A stretch of 49,382 bases of DNA from Chitinophagales bacterium (lineage in GTDB: Bacteria > Bacteroidota > Bacteroidia > Chitinophagales > JANQFB01): contig JANQFB010000301.1 in assembly GCA_028278085.1 (NCBI GenBank), forward strand, positions 1 through 49,382, given 5' to 3'. Below are positions 25,825-33,706 of the stretch, piece after piece (position 1 is the first letter of the stretch; each line of letters begins with the position of its first letter). The notes under the pieces were generated by a model. It made no database searches. It was not told where the DNA came from and saw only the letters and a list, made by a program, of their open reading frames with translations. A program made the translations under genes and the position numbers.

Positions 25825-26376
25825 ATGAATAACGCCCTCAAAGTATTGCTGACATCCATTTTTTCGGGTTCGCTCCTGTTACTTGTTCGTAAAGGATTTG
25901 CCAGTGACCTGAAAGTAATCAACATTACTGAACAATTGGTAAGAAGTTCGGATAGGCAATACCTTACCCGTCCCATTGGGGAGATAACCGACGTTACCAT
26001 CCATCATAGTCGGAGCGAAGGACAGGATGCTTTTGATTATGCAAAATATCATGTCAATGTAAAGGGATGGCCAGGTGTTGCCTATCACTTTGACATCCAG
26101 CCCGACGGAACAATTTTCCAAACCAATTATCTAACCACGGTATCGTGGCACAACGGAACTGACAACGCGGGTGCAGTAGGTGTTTGTCTATCCGGCAATA
26201 TGGACAATAGGGTGCCTACCGATAAGCAATTAAAAAGCGCAATTCAACTGATAAAATGGCTGAAAAGAAAGCTACCTAACCGGATAGTGGTAAAAGGACA
26301 CAACGAATACAAATCAACAACTTGCCCCGGTAAGTATATGCCAATGAAATACATTAGATCACGAACAAACAGCTAA
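25825..26376 (+). CDS. N-acetylmuramoyl-L-alanine amidase (Amidase_2/PGRP), membrane-anchored
   Basis: A 183-residue peptidoglycan amidase. The N-terminus (VLLTSIFSGSLLLLVRKGFA) is a signal or anchor helix. The zinc-site residues of the PGRP/Amidase_2 fold are visible: His in TDVTIHHSRS, and His plus Cys in VKGHNEYKSTTCPGKYMP. The conserved WPGVAYHF...DG and GVCLSGN strands lie between. It cleaves the lactyl-Ala bond of peptidoglycan. In a mobile element it fits an endolysin or a virion/entry lysin. A second, unlike amidase closes the operon at 45456. Confidence 0.9.
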   Translation: MNNALKVLLTSIFSGSLLLLVRKGFASDLKVINITEQLVRSSDRQYLTRPIGEITDVTIHHSRSEGQDAFDYAKYHVNVKGWPGVAYHFDIQPDGTIFQTNYLTTVSWHNGTDNAGAVGVCLSGNMDNRVPTDKQLKSAIQLIKWLKRKLPNRIVVKGHNEYKSTTCPGKYMPMKYIRSRTNS

Positions 26377-26379
26377 ACT

Positions 26380-26820
26380 ATGCCAATCATTGATTTTGAG
26401 GAAATCCAAGAGGGCGTATTTCAATGTACTGATGATGCCAAGATACGTCAGTTCATCCAATTGAAAAAGATGCTAATTCCCATGCAACCTGAACATAACT
26501 ACTTGTATGGATTAGTTGAAAACAGCGGTACCATAGACCTCTATATCGTCCAGTACACCAAAAGGGAAAGAGTCTTTGTATTGACAATGATACGAGACTT
26601 TTTACCGAGGCACGTTAATTTACAGCGTTATGCAATGCCTATAAATGTAGATGCAACCGTATTCCTGAATGTGTTGTTTCAACAGGTATTGATATTGGCG
26701 TATAAAGTCAATTACCCCCACAATATCATCCCGCTTATCTGCAGGGATTTTGTGGGCATAGTTCAGAGCAAACAACCCTCCAGACAAACCGATTCCTTAC
26801 CCCCTATCTGTTATAACTAA
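26380..26820 (+). CDS. Protein of unknown function
   Basis: A 146-residue soluble-looking protein 3 bp after the amidase. It has mixed alpha/beta character (TIDLYIVQYTKRERVFVLTMIRDFLP) and a hydrophobic stretch FLNVLFQQVLILAYKVNYP too polar to be a clear TM helix. No motif is recognised. The tight spacing suggests co-expression with the amidase. Confidence 0.6.
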   Translation: MPIIDFEEIQEGVFQCTDDAKIRQFIQLKKMLIPMQPEHNYLYGLVENSGTIDLYIVQYTKRERVFVLTMIRDFLPRHVNLQRYAMPINVDATVFLNVLFQQVLILAYKVNYPHNIIPLICRDFVGIVQSKQPSRQTDSLPPICYN

Positions 26821-26842
26821 CATGTACCCCAATCACAAGTAA

Positions 26843-26968
26843 ATGCAGGAACGAATAAGACTGATTGAACAAATTTTGGCCGAGATCCTATTTACCGATC
26901 CATACCCGCAAGAATATGCCGACAAGCTGAGAAACGAACTAAGGGAACTGGACGAAAAAATCGGATAG
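26843..26968 (+). CDS. Small helical protein, 41 aa
   Basis: Below the ORF-track cutoff. ATG at 26843 gives MQERIRLIEQILAEILF...LRNELRELDEKIG and a stop at 26966. It is amphipathic and probably two helices. It lies in the only sizeable gap between the 146-aa and 66-aa genes on the coding strand. Coding status rests on position and composition only. Confidence 0.45.
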   Translation: MQERIRLIEQILAEILFTDPYPQEYADKLRNELRELDEKIG

Positions 26969-27031
26969 CAAGCTAGGCTTCATGTATCGCAATATGAATA
27001 GGTTTAGTTTTTAAAATAGCTATTAACAACT

Positions 27032-27232
27032 ATGACAAATCAAACAATAGAGTTATCGAAATTACCTTGGCAAGCTAGATTTAGAACAAATAAAGATGGC
27101 CAAATAATGATAAATACAGCCCTTGTCATAGGAAATAAAATAGGAGCATATAACCCATTGGGACAATTGATACTTTTTGACCGCGACCGCAAAGTTTTGT
27201 CTTTGAGCAATACAATTCATCCATTCAAATAA
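27032..27232 (+). CDS. Small protein of unknown function
   Basis: A 66-residue protein (MTNQTIELSKLPWQARFRTNKDG...) with alternating hydrophobic residues suggesting a small beta domain (MINTALVIGNKIGAYNPLGQLILFD). It is followed at once by the next gene (GTG 27234, ATG 27243). No family is recognised. Confidence 0.5.
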   Translation: MTNQTIELSKLPWQARFRTNKDGQIMINTALVIGNKIGAYNPLGQLILFDRDRKVLSLSNTIHPFK

Positions 27233-27242
27233 CGTGGAACCT

Positions 27243-27572
27243 ATGAAAAGAATCATCAATACGGATCAAACACAAATTGACTTGACCGAATTAACCCTTG
27301 ACCAGTACGAACAGGTTATCAATGGAATATATTTGCTAGACAATACCCTGCAAGATCTTTTACCGATAAAGGGTCAAGACTTAAAAATCCTATTCGAAAA
27401 AGTAGGTATAAGTGCATATGTATTGTCCAGTGCTTTTATTGAAACCTATCTAACCGAAAAAGGTTTTAAGGATAAAATATACAACAACAATGCGGCTTTA
27501 CTAAGAAAGGAGCTACGAGACAACTATGAAACACTTAACCAGATCTTTCTCAATTTAAGCAAACCGGCATAG
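27243..27572 (+). CDS. Small helical protein of unknown function
   Basis: The frame is open from GTG 27234, but ATG 27243 (MKRIINTDQTQIDLTELTLD) is the likelier start, giving 109 residues. The protein is acidic and helix-rich with TLDQYEQVINGIYLLDNTLQDLLP and a C-terminal amphipathic helix. It has no TM segment. The function is unknown; it sits among small early-type genes of the element. Confidence 0.55.
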   Translation: MKRIINTDQTQIDLTELTLDQYEQVINGIYLLDNTLQDLLPIKGQDLKILFEKVGISAYVLSSAFIETYLTEKGFKDKIYNNNAALLRKELRDNYETLNQIFLNLSKPA

Positions 27573-27618
27573 GAAGGAGAACGAATTGCAGGATTTTTTT
27601 AACTTCAAATAGTACCGT

Positions 27619-27837
27619 ATGGTTAAAAATAATACTGATTCGATGATCTATTTCATTACTGCTAAAGACCTGCAAAGAATTTACCCGACCATTTCTATTT
27701 GTACCGCCTACCGTAAACTGCGACTGATAAAAGATAGCCTGCAAATCAAGAAATGGGGTAAGCTGACTTTAGACGATTATTGTGAATGTGAAGGCATACC
27801 ACAGAACAGGGTAAAACAGCTTTTAGGTTACTTATAA
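27619..27837 (+). CDS. Small HTH-like protein
   Basis: A 72-residue protein with the layout of a compact helix-turn-helix: FITAKDLQRIYPTISICTAYRKLRLIKDSL followed by KWGKLTLDDYCECEGIPQNRVKQLLGYL. It resembles the small single-domain regulators of Bacteroidota mobile elements. It is the last gene before a 176-bp gap that separates the regulatory/early genes from the structural block, so it may control that block. This is inference. Confidence 0.55.
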   Translation: MVKNNTDSMIYFITAKDLQRIYPTISICTAYRKLRLIKDSLQIKKWGKLTLDDYCECEGIPQNRVKQLLGYL

Positions 27838-28013
27838 GACCTATTCATTTTCATCCATCCCTACCTTTTTTGAGCCTGAAAAACTTATCAAAATTTATCA
27901 TTTCCTATCAAGAATAGGCGAAGCCAATCATTATTAATCAAGGACTATCATGAACCCTCAAACATAGGCAAACCTAGGCAGCCCCTAACTCAGTCCATTG
28001 TACTATTGCATCA
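27838..28013. promoter_or_regulatory. Gap separating early and structural genes, probable promoter
   Basis: This is the longest non-coding gap inside the rightward block (176 bp), AT-rich, with no ORF on either strand. Because almost all other genes abut or overlap, a second promoter here for the downstream structural block is plausible. No specific box is proposed. Confidence 0.35.
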
Positions 28014-28283
28014 ATGGACAAAAATTCAATTCTCCTATTAGTCAATTCCGGCCTGCTGGCGTTTATTGGAATCCTATTCACATTTGTCGGTTTTTTCCTA
28101 CGAGATCTCCATAGGGATTTTAAAGACCTGATCGAGAAGGTAAACAATCTTGCTGCTGATCTTCATACGCACATCCAGGTATCGAAAAGCGAAGGCAAGG
28201 CTATTCATGACGAAATAGAGCAACTCAACGGGAGAGTATCTGAACTGGAAAGGGCTGTATTCAAAAATGGAGGCACACAATGA
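28014..28283 (+). CDS. Single-TM coiled-coil membrane protein (holin-like size)
   Basis: An 89-residue protein. Residues ~5-28 form one TM helix (ILLLVNSGLLAFIGILFTFVGFFL), then a long amphipathic coiled coil (IEKVNNLAADLHTHIQVSK...EQLNGRVSELERAVF). It overlaps the next gene by 4 bp. Small TM-coiled-coil proteins occur as phage holin-like or membrane-virion proteins. The sequence alone does not decide. It opens the structural block. Confidence 0.6.
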   Translation: MDKNSILLLVNSGLLAFIGILFTFVGFFLRDLHRDFKDLIEKVNNLAADLHTHIQVSKSEGKAIHDEIEQLNGRVSELERAVFKNGGTQ

Positions 28284-28789
28284 GTATGTGGCCCAAAATA
28301 GCTTTTGGAGCGGGCATACTCATCCTTATAGGAAGCGTTGCAAAGGCGGCCAACTCCACCAAAAAAGTAGTCATCACTCCAAAGGCCAACCTGCACTCCA
28401 TTGGATTGACCAATATCAAAATCAGGGTAGATCTAAACCTTAGAAACCCTACTGATACGGATGTAAAGATCAAACATCCCTTTATCAAACTTACTTACAA
28501 CGACAAAGATTTGGGTTCATCCAAACCGGAAAATAAAAACCTATCTATCCCCAAGTTGGGGGAACTGGACACCGATCCCATATTTATCGAGATACCCATT
28601 TTCCAATTGATCGGAGCATTAGGAGATGTGATAAAGCTCGTAACCGGCAAAATGGAGGAGATCATGATCAAGATACAAGTTACCTCATTCATTATCACAG
28701 GTATTAAGAACCTTCCTATTGATGAGACCAAATCCATACCCCTACGCAAGAAATCCATCCAAAGTATTCAAGCCCTTAGAACCGCATAA
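28280..28789 (+). CDS. LEA-2/WHy-like domain protein with N-terminal membrane anchor
   Basis: A 169-residue protein. The first ~22 residues (WPKIAFGAGILILIGSVAKA) are a TM anchor. The rest has the LEA-2 (water stress and hypersensitive response, WHy) pattern: a strand, then VDLNLRNPTDTDVKIKHPFIKLTYNDKDLGSS, with the NPT/NPN-type turn and alternating beta strands. In bacteria such domains are found on membrane-associated proteins. It overlaps the preceding gene by 4 bp and abuts the transglutaminase-fold gene, suggesting one membrane complex. The function is unknown. Confidence 0.68.
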   Translation: MSMWPKIAFGAGILILIGSVAKAANSTKKVVITPKANLHSIGLTNIKIRVDLNLRNPTDTDVKIKHPFIKLTYNDKDLGSSKPENKNLSIPKLGELDTDPIFIEIPIFQLIGALGDVIKLVTGKMEEIMIKIQVTSFIITGIKNLPIDETKSIPLRKKSIQSIQALRTA

Positions 28790-30700
28790 ATGCAGGCAAC
28801 CAAACCACGACATATAAAACCTGGCACACAGTATGACAAACTGATACCAAAACCGATTGGTAACGACATTGTCATCCTGAAAAAAGCCAATGTTGCCGAT
28901 ACGCTTTTATTGATTCCTCATATCGTACAAGACACCCTAACAGATACTAAAAGGTTGGCCCCGGTTCTCAAAGGTGCAAGCATTTGGGGCACCTGTTCAA
29001 ATATCTGGCACTTTATCTACGGTCATATCCAGTATAAAAAGGACGAACCCGGTATCGAGCAGGTACGCAGACCGGCACGTTCCTGGCATTTGGATCGCCG
29101 AACAGGAGTTGATTGCGACTGCTATACCGTTTTTATCAGTAGCATCCTGACTAATCTTAATATACCCCACACTTACCGTGTAACAGCCTACGATGGTAAT
29201 GATCATTATCAGCACATCTATCCAATAGTACCACTATCCAGTGGCGGATATATCACGATAGATCCCGTGGTAAATCAATTTAATTACGAAGAACCTTTTT
29301 CAAAAAAAATGGACAAAAAAATGGAATTGCACTATCTCAATGGTATCGGGGAAGATGAAGAATTGGAATTGACCCCTGAAGAACTAACCGGATCAACCGA
29401 TTTTTTCAATGCCCAAATTGATGCACCTGGAAACGACCATAATCCAACAGAAATGATGGATACGGACGAATTGGAAGGTTATGGCATAGATGAATTGGGC
29501 TTTCTCAAAAAGTTCCGGGATAAGGCCAGGGAACAATTGGAGAAATCAAAGACCGGCCAATTTATCAATAAGGTAACCGGTAAGGTGACAAACTTAGGCA
29601 GTAAGGTTGTCCACACGATTAATAAAGGCTATCCCCATACCGTCTTACTTCGCAACGGCATGTTGATCGGCATGAAAATCAATATGTTCAACATTGCCGG
29701 GAGACTAAGGTATGCGTATTTATCAGATGCTCAAGCCAAGGTAAAAGGCCTGGACCTTGCCGTATTCCGCAAGTACCAAAAGATCCTGGCAAAAATGGAA
29801 AAAACCTTTTGGACAGCAGGCGGAAAACCGGAGAATCTCAAGCTGGCCATCCTGACCGGAAAGGGTAACAAAGATGGCGCAATACCGCTTAATGGTTTGG
29901 GTAGTATTACCGTTCCTCAAAATGTTACCGCGCATTCAAGAATTATTGACGTATTAGGCCCGGATATCTTTTATTCCGAGAATGAACAAGTTTCAGTCCA
30001 GGGATTTGCCGGGATCTCAACTGTCAATGAACTTGGTTCAGTTGAAACAGCAGCAGCCATAACAGCAGCTACCACCGTTTTAGCTGCCATAGCCGCCCTT
30101 TTAAAGTCCGCAGGGGATATCAGGTTCCAAAGCAACAGATTAACACGCCCAAAGGATCCTTTGCCGAATGAACGTACGGCGACAAAAGGTTCCACAAATG
30201 TGGAAGACGCTATCGAAAAAGTAAATCCAATATTGGAGAAGTTAAACATCGATCCTAACAAGGTTAAACAAACAATTCCAACCGTGCAGACATTGGTTGA
30301 CCTTTTTCCTAAAGGAAAGGTTACCAAGACTCCTTCAGCGGAAAATTCTGTACCGGTAGTTACCGGTGAAGGAAGCACCGTATTTCTTCCACCGGCAGAA
30401 GCCAACCAAATTACTGAAATGATGAATATCGGAAGTGAAGGGGATGAACCGGAGAAAACTGAATTTGCCCCCCTTGTTTGGATAAAGGCTAATCCCGTCA
30501 AGACCGCTGCCATTGTTGGTGTTCCGATTTTAAGTTTTATCGGATGGAATGTATATAAGAACATGCAAAAGAAAAAGAACGCGGGTAAAACACCAGCTCA
30601 ATCTTCCTTGTCCGGAGCTAACTCCAAAAAGAAGCACAAAACGCGAAAAACCAATACCCGGAAAAAGAAGCCATTGGGCCAATTGGAGTATATCGCATAA
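28790..30700 (+). CDS. Large membrane protein with N-terminal transglutaminase-like cysteine domain
   Basis: A 636-residue protein. Residues ~65-165 are a transglutaminase-like domain. The expected triad is Cys109 (GVDCDCYTVF), His142 (YQHIYPIV) and Asp158 (ITIDPVV), with normal spacing. Central residues include LNGIG and LNGLG motifs, an Ala-rich hydrophobic segment (~410-430, VETAAAITAATTVLAAIAALL) and a C-terminal TM helix (~582-600, AAIVGVPILSFIGWNVY) with a Lys-rich tail. It could crosslink or cleave envelope peptides, mature a particle, or be structural. A dead paralogue of the Cys domain lies at 46196. Confidence 0.72.
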   Translation: MQATKPRHIKPGTQYDKLIPKPIGNDIVILKKANVADTLLLIPHIVQDTLTDTKRLAPVLKGASIWGTCSNIWHFIYGHIQYKKDEPGIEQVRRPARSWHLDRRTGVDCDCYTVFISSILTNLNIPHTYRVTAYDGNDHYQHIYPIVPLSSGGYITIDPVVNQFNYEEPFSKKMDKKMELHYLNGIGEDEELELTPEELTGSTDFFNAQIDAPGNDHNPTEMMDTDELEGYGIDELGFLKKFRDKAREQLEKSKTGQFINKVTGKVTNLGSKVVHTINKGYPHTVLLRNGMLIGMKINMFNIAGRLRYAYLSDAQAKVKGLDLAVFRKYQKILAKMEKTFWTAGGKPENLKLAILTGKGNKDGAIPLNGLGSITVPQNVTAHSRIIDVLGPDIFYSENEQVSVQGFAGISTVNELGSVETAAAITAATTVLAAIAALLKSAGDIRFQSNRLTRPKDPLPNERTATKGSTNVEDAIEKVNPILEKLNIDPNKVKQTIPTVQTLVDLFPKGKVTKTPSAENSVPVVTGEGSTVFLPPAEANQITEMMNIGSEGDEPEKTEFAPLVWIKANPVKTAAIVGVPILSFIGWNVYKNMQKKKNAGKTPAQSSLSGANSKKKHKTRKTNTRKKKPLGQLEYIA

Positions 30701-30741
30701 ACCCATACAACCAAATAACTAACGATCCAAAAATAATCCAG

Positions 30742-31335
30742 ATGCAAGCAAAAAAAACCAAAAACCCCCGCAAGACCAGTAAATACATTCCCTCCTTTAC
30801 CAAAGCCAACTGGACCAGGGCAGGTAAAGAATCCTTATCCAATATCGGATTTACTGTTGTTGGAGGCGGTTTACTGGCCACACTGATAGGGAGACCTTCG
30901 GCATTACTTGGTGCAGGGGTAACCCTTTATGGTTCCCTGATCAAGAATAAACAAATATCATCTGTTGGCGCAGGTATGATGGCAGTAGGATTGGTGCAAA
31001 AACCAATTCCTGCAAATGAAATATTCTCCAAAGACAAAGCTATTGAGCGGGTAAGGAACTTAAAGGACCATGCCATCGCCAACTTGTATTTGGATAAGGT
31101 TGTACCAGGTGCAAAGCCCGCCGAGGAACTCAGTGGGATTTTCCTTCAGCAGACTAACCCCGATGAACCACTGGATTTTTCTGCGTTGGAGCAATTGCAA
31201 GCAGAATTGGCTGAAAATGCTGAGAAAGTGCAAATGCACCTACCGGGAACAAGCGATATAAACGGAACAGAAGTAGGAGCGTTGCCCGATGCCGAAATTT
31301 TGAACATCGATCCGGATGATGATCCAGACTTCTGA
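30742..31335 (+). CDS. Membrane protein of unknown function, candidate structural
   Basis: A 197-residue protein with a basic N-terminus, two closely spaced hydrophobic Gly-rich helices (IGFTVVGGGLLATLIGRPSALLGAGVTLYGSLI), a third weaker one (ISSVGAGMMAVGLV), and an acidic C-terminal tail ending DPDDDPDF. Hairpin-like Gly-rich TM pairs are common in small viral membrane proteins, but no family is recognised. It lies between the transglutaminase-fold protein and the 243-aa candidate structural protein. Confidence 0.6.
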   Translation: MQAKKTKNPRKTSKYIPSFTKANWTRAGKESLSNIGFTVVGGGLLATLIGRPSALLGAGVTLYGSLIKNKQISSVGAGMMAVGLVQKPIPANEIFSKDKAIERVRNLKDHAIANLYLDKVVPGAKPAEELSGIFLQQTNPDEPLDFSALEQLQAELAENAEKVQMHLPGTSDINGTEVGALPDAEILNIDPDDDPDF

Positions 31336-31394
31336 TTATGGAAAAGGACAATTCGACCTTTTATAATTACTTAACTGCTTAAAAATAAGGACAA

Positions 31395-32126
31395 ATGACA
31401 ATCGAAGATTTAGATTTTATCGAACAAACCGAGTTTGACAATCCCGGTGAATTATTAGGGATTGATGGTGCGGACATGAATGCCGAGTTGTTAGGCATTT
31501 TAAACGGACTGGATGCTGTAAAGCGTCAAAGAGTACTCAATTCCCTGAAAAAGCGCAAACGGCCAAGCCGCAAATCAAGGGGCGAAATGGAAAAGTTTTT
31601 CCGGCTATTACCTAAACATATCCGCCAACAACTTCGCAAAGGCCAGCTACGGTTAGCGGACTATGTAATTTATTCCATTAAACCGGCCACTCAAAAAACC
31701 ATCAAGTTCTTTGAACCACAGGATGACAAAAATATCGGACTTCGCAATATTTCCAATGCGAAACTGCCCAAAAACCATGCGTTCATGTGCAGTGGTATTA
31801 TCATGCTCGCCGGTGCCGGTGCGGATAGCACCGAAGATGTGGTCAAATCCAACGAGTACAAAGAGATCGAAGCCGAAAATGCTATTGCCAACGGGGAATT
31901 TTCCTTAAAGGCAAATAAGGTGCAGATCGTTCCGGATACTTCCAACCGGGTGTTTTGTTCAAAGCAAAATACCTTCAACAACCTGGGTTATTACAAACTG
32001 GACAATCCCCGGTTGATAAAGGATGAGGAACCCATTGAGTTTACCGTCGAATTAGGTACGCTGACCGGGATAACCGCTCATACCCATATCTGGACTGGAT
32101 TGGTCGGAACGATCACCACACCATAG
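31395..32126 (+). CDS. Candidate major structural protein (function inferred)
   Basis: A 243-residue soluble protein. The N-terminal ~50 residues are acidic (IEQTEFDNPGELLGIDG), then a very basic stretch (KKRKRPSRKSRGEMEKFF). From ~residue 95 it looks beta-rich: HAFMCSGIIMLAG, NGEFSLKANKVQIVP and a final strand set EPIEFTVELGTLTG...WTGLVGTI. This order (scaffold-like N-terminus, then a beta domain) and its place before a tandem set of small beta proteins suggest a capsid-like role. I do not recognise a family, so this is inference. A strong hairpin follows the gene. Confidence 0.45.
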   Translation: MTIEDLDFIEQTEFDNPGELLGIDGADMNAELLGILNGLDAVKRQRVLNSLKKRKRPSRKSRGEMEKFFRLLPKHIRQQLRKGQLRLADYVIYSIKPATQKTIKFFEPQDDKNIGLRNISNAKLPKNHAFMCSGIIMLAGAGADSTEDVVKSNEYKEIEAENAIANGEFSLKANKVQIVPDTSNRVFCSKQNTFNNLGYYKLDNPRLIKDEEPIEFTVELGTLTGITAHTHIWTGLVGTITTP

Positions 32127-32152
32127 CCATAATTCTGCCTGTTCGTGTAACC

Positions 32153-32208
32153 ATCAAAGTGCACTGAAGTGTATCCGCCTGGCGGATTCTACTTCGGTGT
32201 GCTTTGAT
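32153..32208 (+). terminator. Long RNA hairpin after the 243-aa gene (attenuator or processing signal)
   Basis: atcaaagtgcactgaagt (32153-32170) and acttcggtgtgctttgat (32191-32208) pair along all 18 positions in RNA, counting three G-U wobbles. The loop contains a second stem, atccgcc/ggcggat (32173-32179, 32181-32187). There is no T-run, so partial termination or mRNA stabilisation is likelier than full termination. Confidence 0.7.
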
Positions 32209-32240
32209 AAACTTTCAAAAAATATAAAAATCATTTAGCC

Positions 32241-32630
32241 ATGCCTGATAAAAACCTAACCCGCTTTTTCACCATAAATATTACAGCAGCCGGTATAACG
32301 GTTACAGGTGAATATGAGATTGACGATGACGTGACTAAAGTAAAGGGATTTTGGTTGAGTTCTGACCGTGAAGATTTGCTTTTTTACCGGGGGACTTTGT
32401 ATTTAAAGTTTAACGGCGCAGAATGGGTAGAAGCAGGTACACAGGCAAAGAATTTCATGAATAGCTCCAACGTGGATTATTGGTTAAGGATGTGGCCCTT
32501 TGGAGATGGGACAGCCGATCCCGGTGACCAGGAGATGGCAGTAGACTATACGGATAACGATCACCCAAACACCGTCTTTGAACCATATTCTGTCCATGTA
32601 TTTGTCGAATTTGATATTACTCCTCCATAA
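32241..32630 (+). CDS. Small beta-rich protein, tandem family member 1 (candidate structural)
   Basis: A 129-residue protein homologous to its downstream neighbour. Shared landmarks are the N-terminal strand plus AAG, V.G, SDREDLLFYRG, DPGDQEMAVDY and HPNTVFEPYSVHVFVEFDI. The sequence alternates hydrophobic and polar residues throughout, implying a beta sandwich. It has no signal peptide, TM segment or Cys. Small beta-sandwich proteins encoded in tandem downstream of a candidate capsid gene are plausible minor capsid, vertex or spike proteins. No database family is recognised. Confidence 0.55.
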   Translation: MPDKNLTRFFTINITAAGITVTGEYEIDDDVTKVKGFWLSSDREDLLFYRGTLYLKFNGAEWVEAGTQAKNFMNSSNVDYWLRMWPFGDGTADPGDQEMAVDYTDNDHPNTVFEPYSVHVFVEFDITPP

Positions 32631-32648
32631 TCACAAAACAACCAAACA

Positions 32649-33044
32649 ATGGGATCAAATAAAATAGTACAGCGCAGGTACGATGTGCAAGTAACAACCG
32701 CAGGACAACAAGTGCAGAACTCCATAACTCTGGATGTTGATGTCGAGAAGATCAAAGGCGTTATGCTGACTTCCGACAGAGAGGACTTGATGTATTTACG
32801 TGGGTCCTTCAAACTGCAAGCCGATGGAAGTGAATGTTTCCCTGATGGGACTCCGGCGAGGGTTATAATGTTCGGTTTAGGTATTGGTCCGGGCAACCGC
32901 TATGAACCGTTGGGCAATGGTTCATTTGACCCTGGTAACATGAATGTGACACTGGACTACAATGACACCAATCACCCACAAGCTGTATTCGAGCCTTATA
33001 CGGTGAGTTTATATATCCATGTGAATTTGGGGGAATTTGCCTAA
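32649..33044 (+). CDS. Small beta-rich protein, tandem family member 2 (candidate structural)
   Basis: A 131-residue protein. It aligns end to end with member 1: TTAGQQV...KIKG, SDREDLMYLRG, DPGNMNVTLDY and HPQAVFEPYTVSLYIHVNL. One Cys is present. The pair clearly arose by tandem duplication and then diverged, as expected if they form hetero-oligomers or different positions in one particle. The next small gene begins 6 bp after its stop. Confidence 0.55.
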   Translation: MGSNKIVQRRYDVQVTTAGQQVQNSITLDVDVEKIKGVMLTSDREDLMYLRGSFKLQADGSECFPDGTPARVIMFGLGIGPGNRYEPLGNGSFDPGNMNVTLDYNDTNHPQAVFEPYTVSLYIHVNLGEFA

Positions 33045-33050
33045 CAGGAG

Positions 33051-33194
33051 ATGAAGCAGAACGAACCAAAACAATTTATTAAGGTAATCACTATTCCTAT
33101 TGTTGCGACAGGCCAGCGAAAGGTTACCCAAATTATCCTTCCACCGACTACCAGGAGGATCATCGGTATTAAAGCAACTGTCAAATTCTTATAG
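33051..33194 (+). CDS. 47-aa truncated third member of the tandem beta family
   Basis: Not in the ORF track. ATG 33051, preceded directly by aggag, gives a 47-residue protein (KVITIPIVATGQRKVTQ...RRIIGIKATVKFL). It keeps the N-terminal landmark of members 1 and 2, a strand then TG/AG followed 18 residues later by the Gly of V.G/I.G, but stops where their SDRED motif would begin. It is either a real small subunit or the remains of a truncated copy. Confidence 0.5.
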   Translation: MKQNEPKQFIKVITIPIVATGQRKVTQIILPPTTRRIIGIKATVKFL

Positions 33195-33202
33195 CTGAGT
33201 GT

Positions 33203-33706
33203 ATGCCAAAGAAAGTAACCATACCCCAAGCATTTCAACCCCAGGTATCACCGATTACCCAAAAATCAGTCATTGACTTGATAGCTTCAATTTACGGATG
33301 TGGGTTAGAGAATCAAAAAGCAACACTATTAAATCAGCAAACCATCCCATTTGTTAACCAAATTATTCAAGCCCCTACCCCTGTAAACACACAACTCCAA
33401 GCCCTTTCATCTCCATTAGTTTTCAACCCTGAAAAAATTGGGGAAATTACTATTTCAGACCTGGATAAAATCATCTATCAGTCCAATGTCATGGATACTG
33501 ATGCGATCCCAATGACATGGGAAGATATGTTCGGTATACCCCGTCATACATTCGGAGCCGGAGAACCCTGGATAACAGGAGGCAAGTTATCAGAACCTTA
33601 TCCTTTAAATATCGAGGATGAGCATGTATTAAATGTCTATTATCTGGATATGCTTCCCACACCTTTCAGGGCGTATGAATTGATCATTGAAGTCTATTAC
33701 GAATAA
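33203..33706 (+). CDS. Protein of unknown function, candidate structural
   Basis: A 167-residue soluble protein with a Gln/Pro-rich N-terminal region, then IGEITISDLDKIIY and a C-terminal beta-like end (HVLNVYYLDMLPTPFRAYELIIEVYYE). It overlaps the following gene's ATG by one base. It has no known motif. It belongs to the cluster of small, probably virion-type genes by position only. Confidence 0.5.
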   Translation: MPKKVTIPQAFQPQVSPITQKSVIDLIASIYGCGLENQKATLLNQQTIPFVNQIIQAPTPVNTQLQALSSPLVFNPEKIGEITISDLDKIIYQSNVMDTDAIPMTWEDMFGIPRHTFGAGEPWITGGKLSEPYPLNIEDEHVLNVYYLDMLPTPFRAYELIIEVYYE

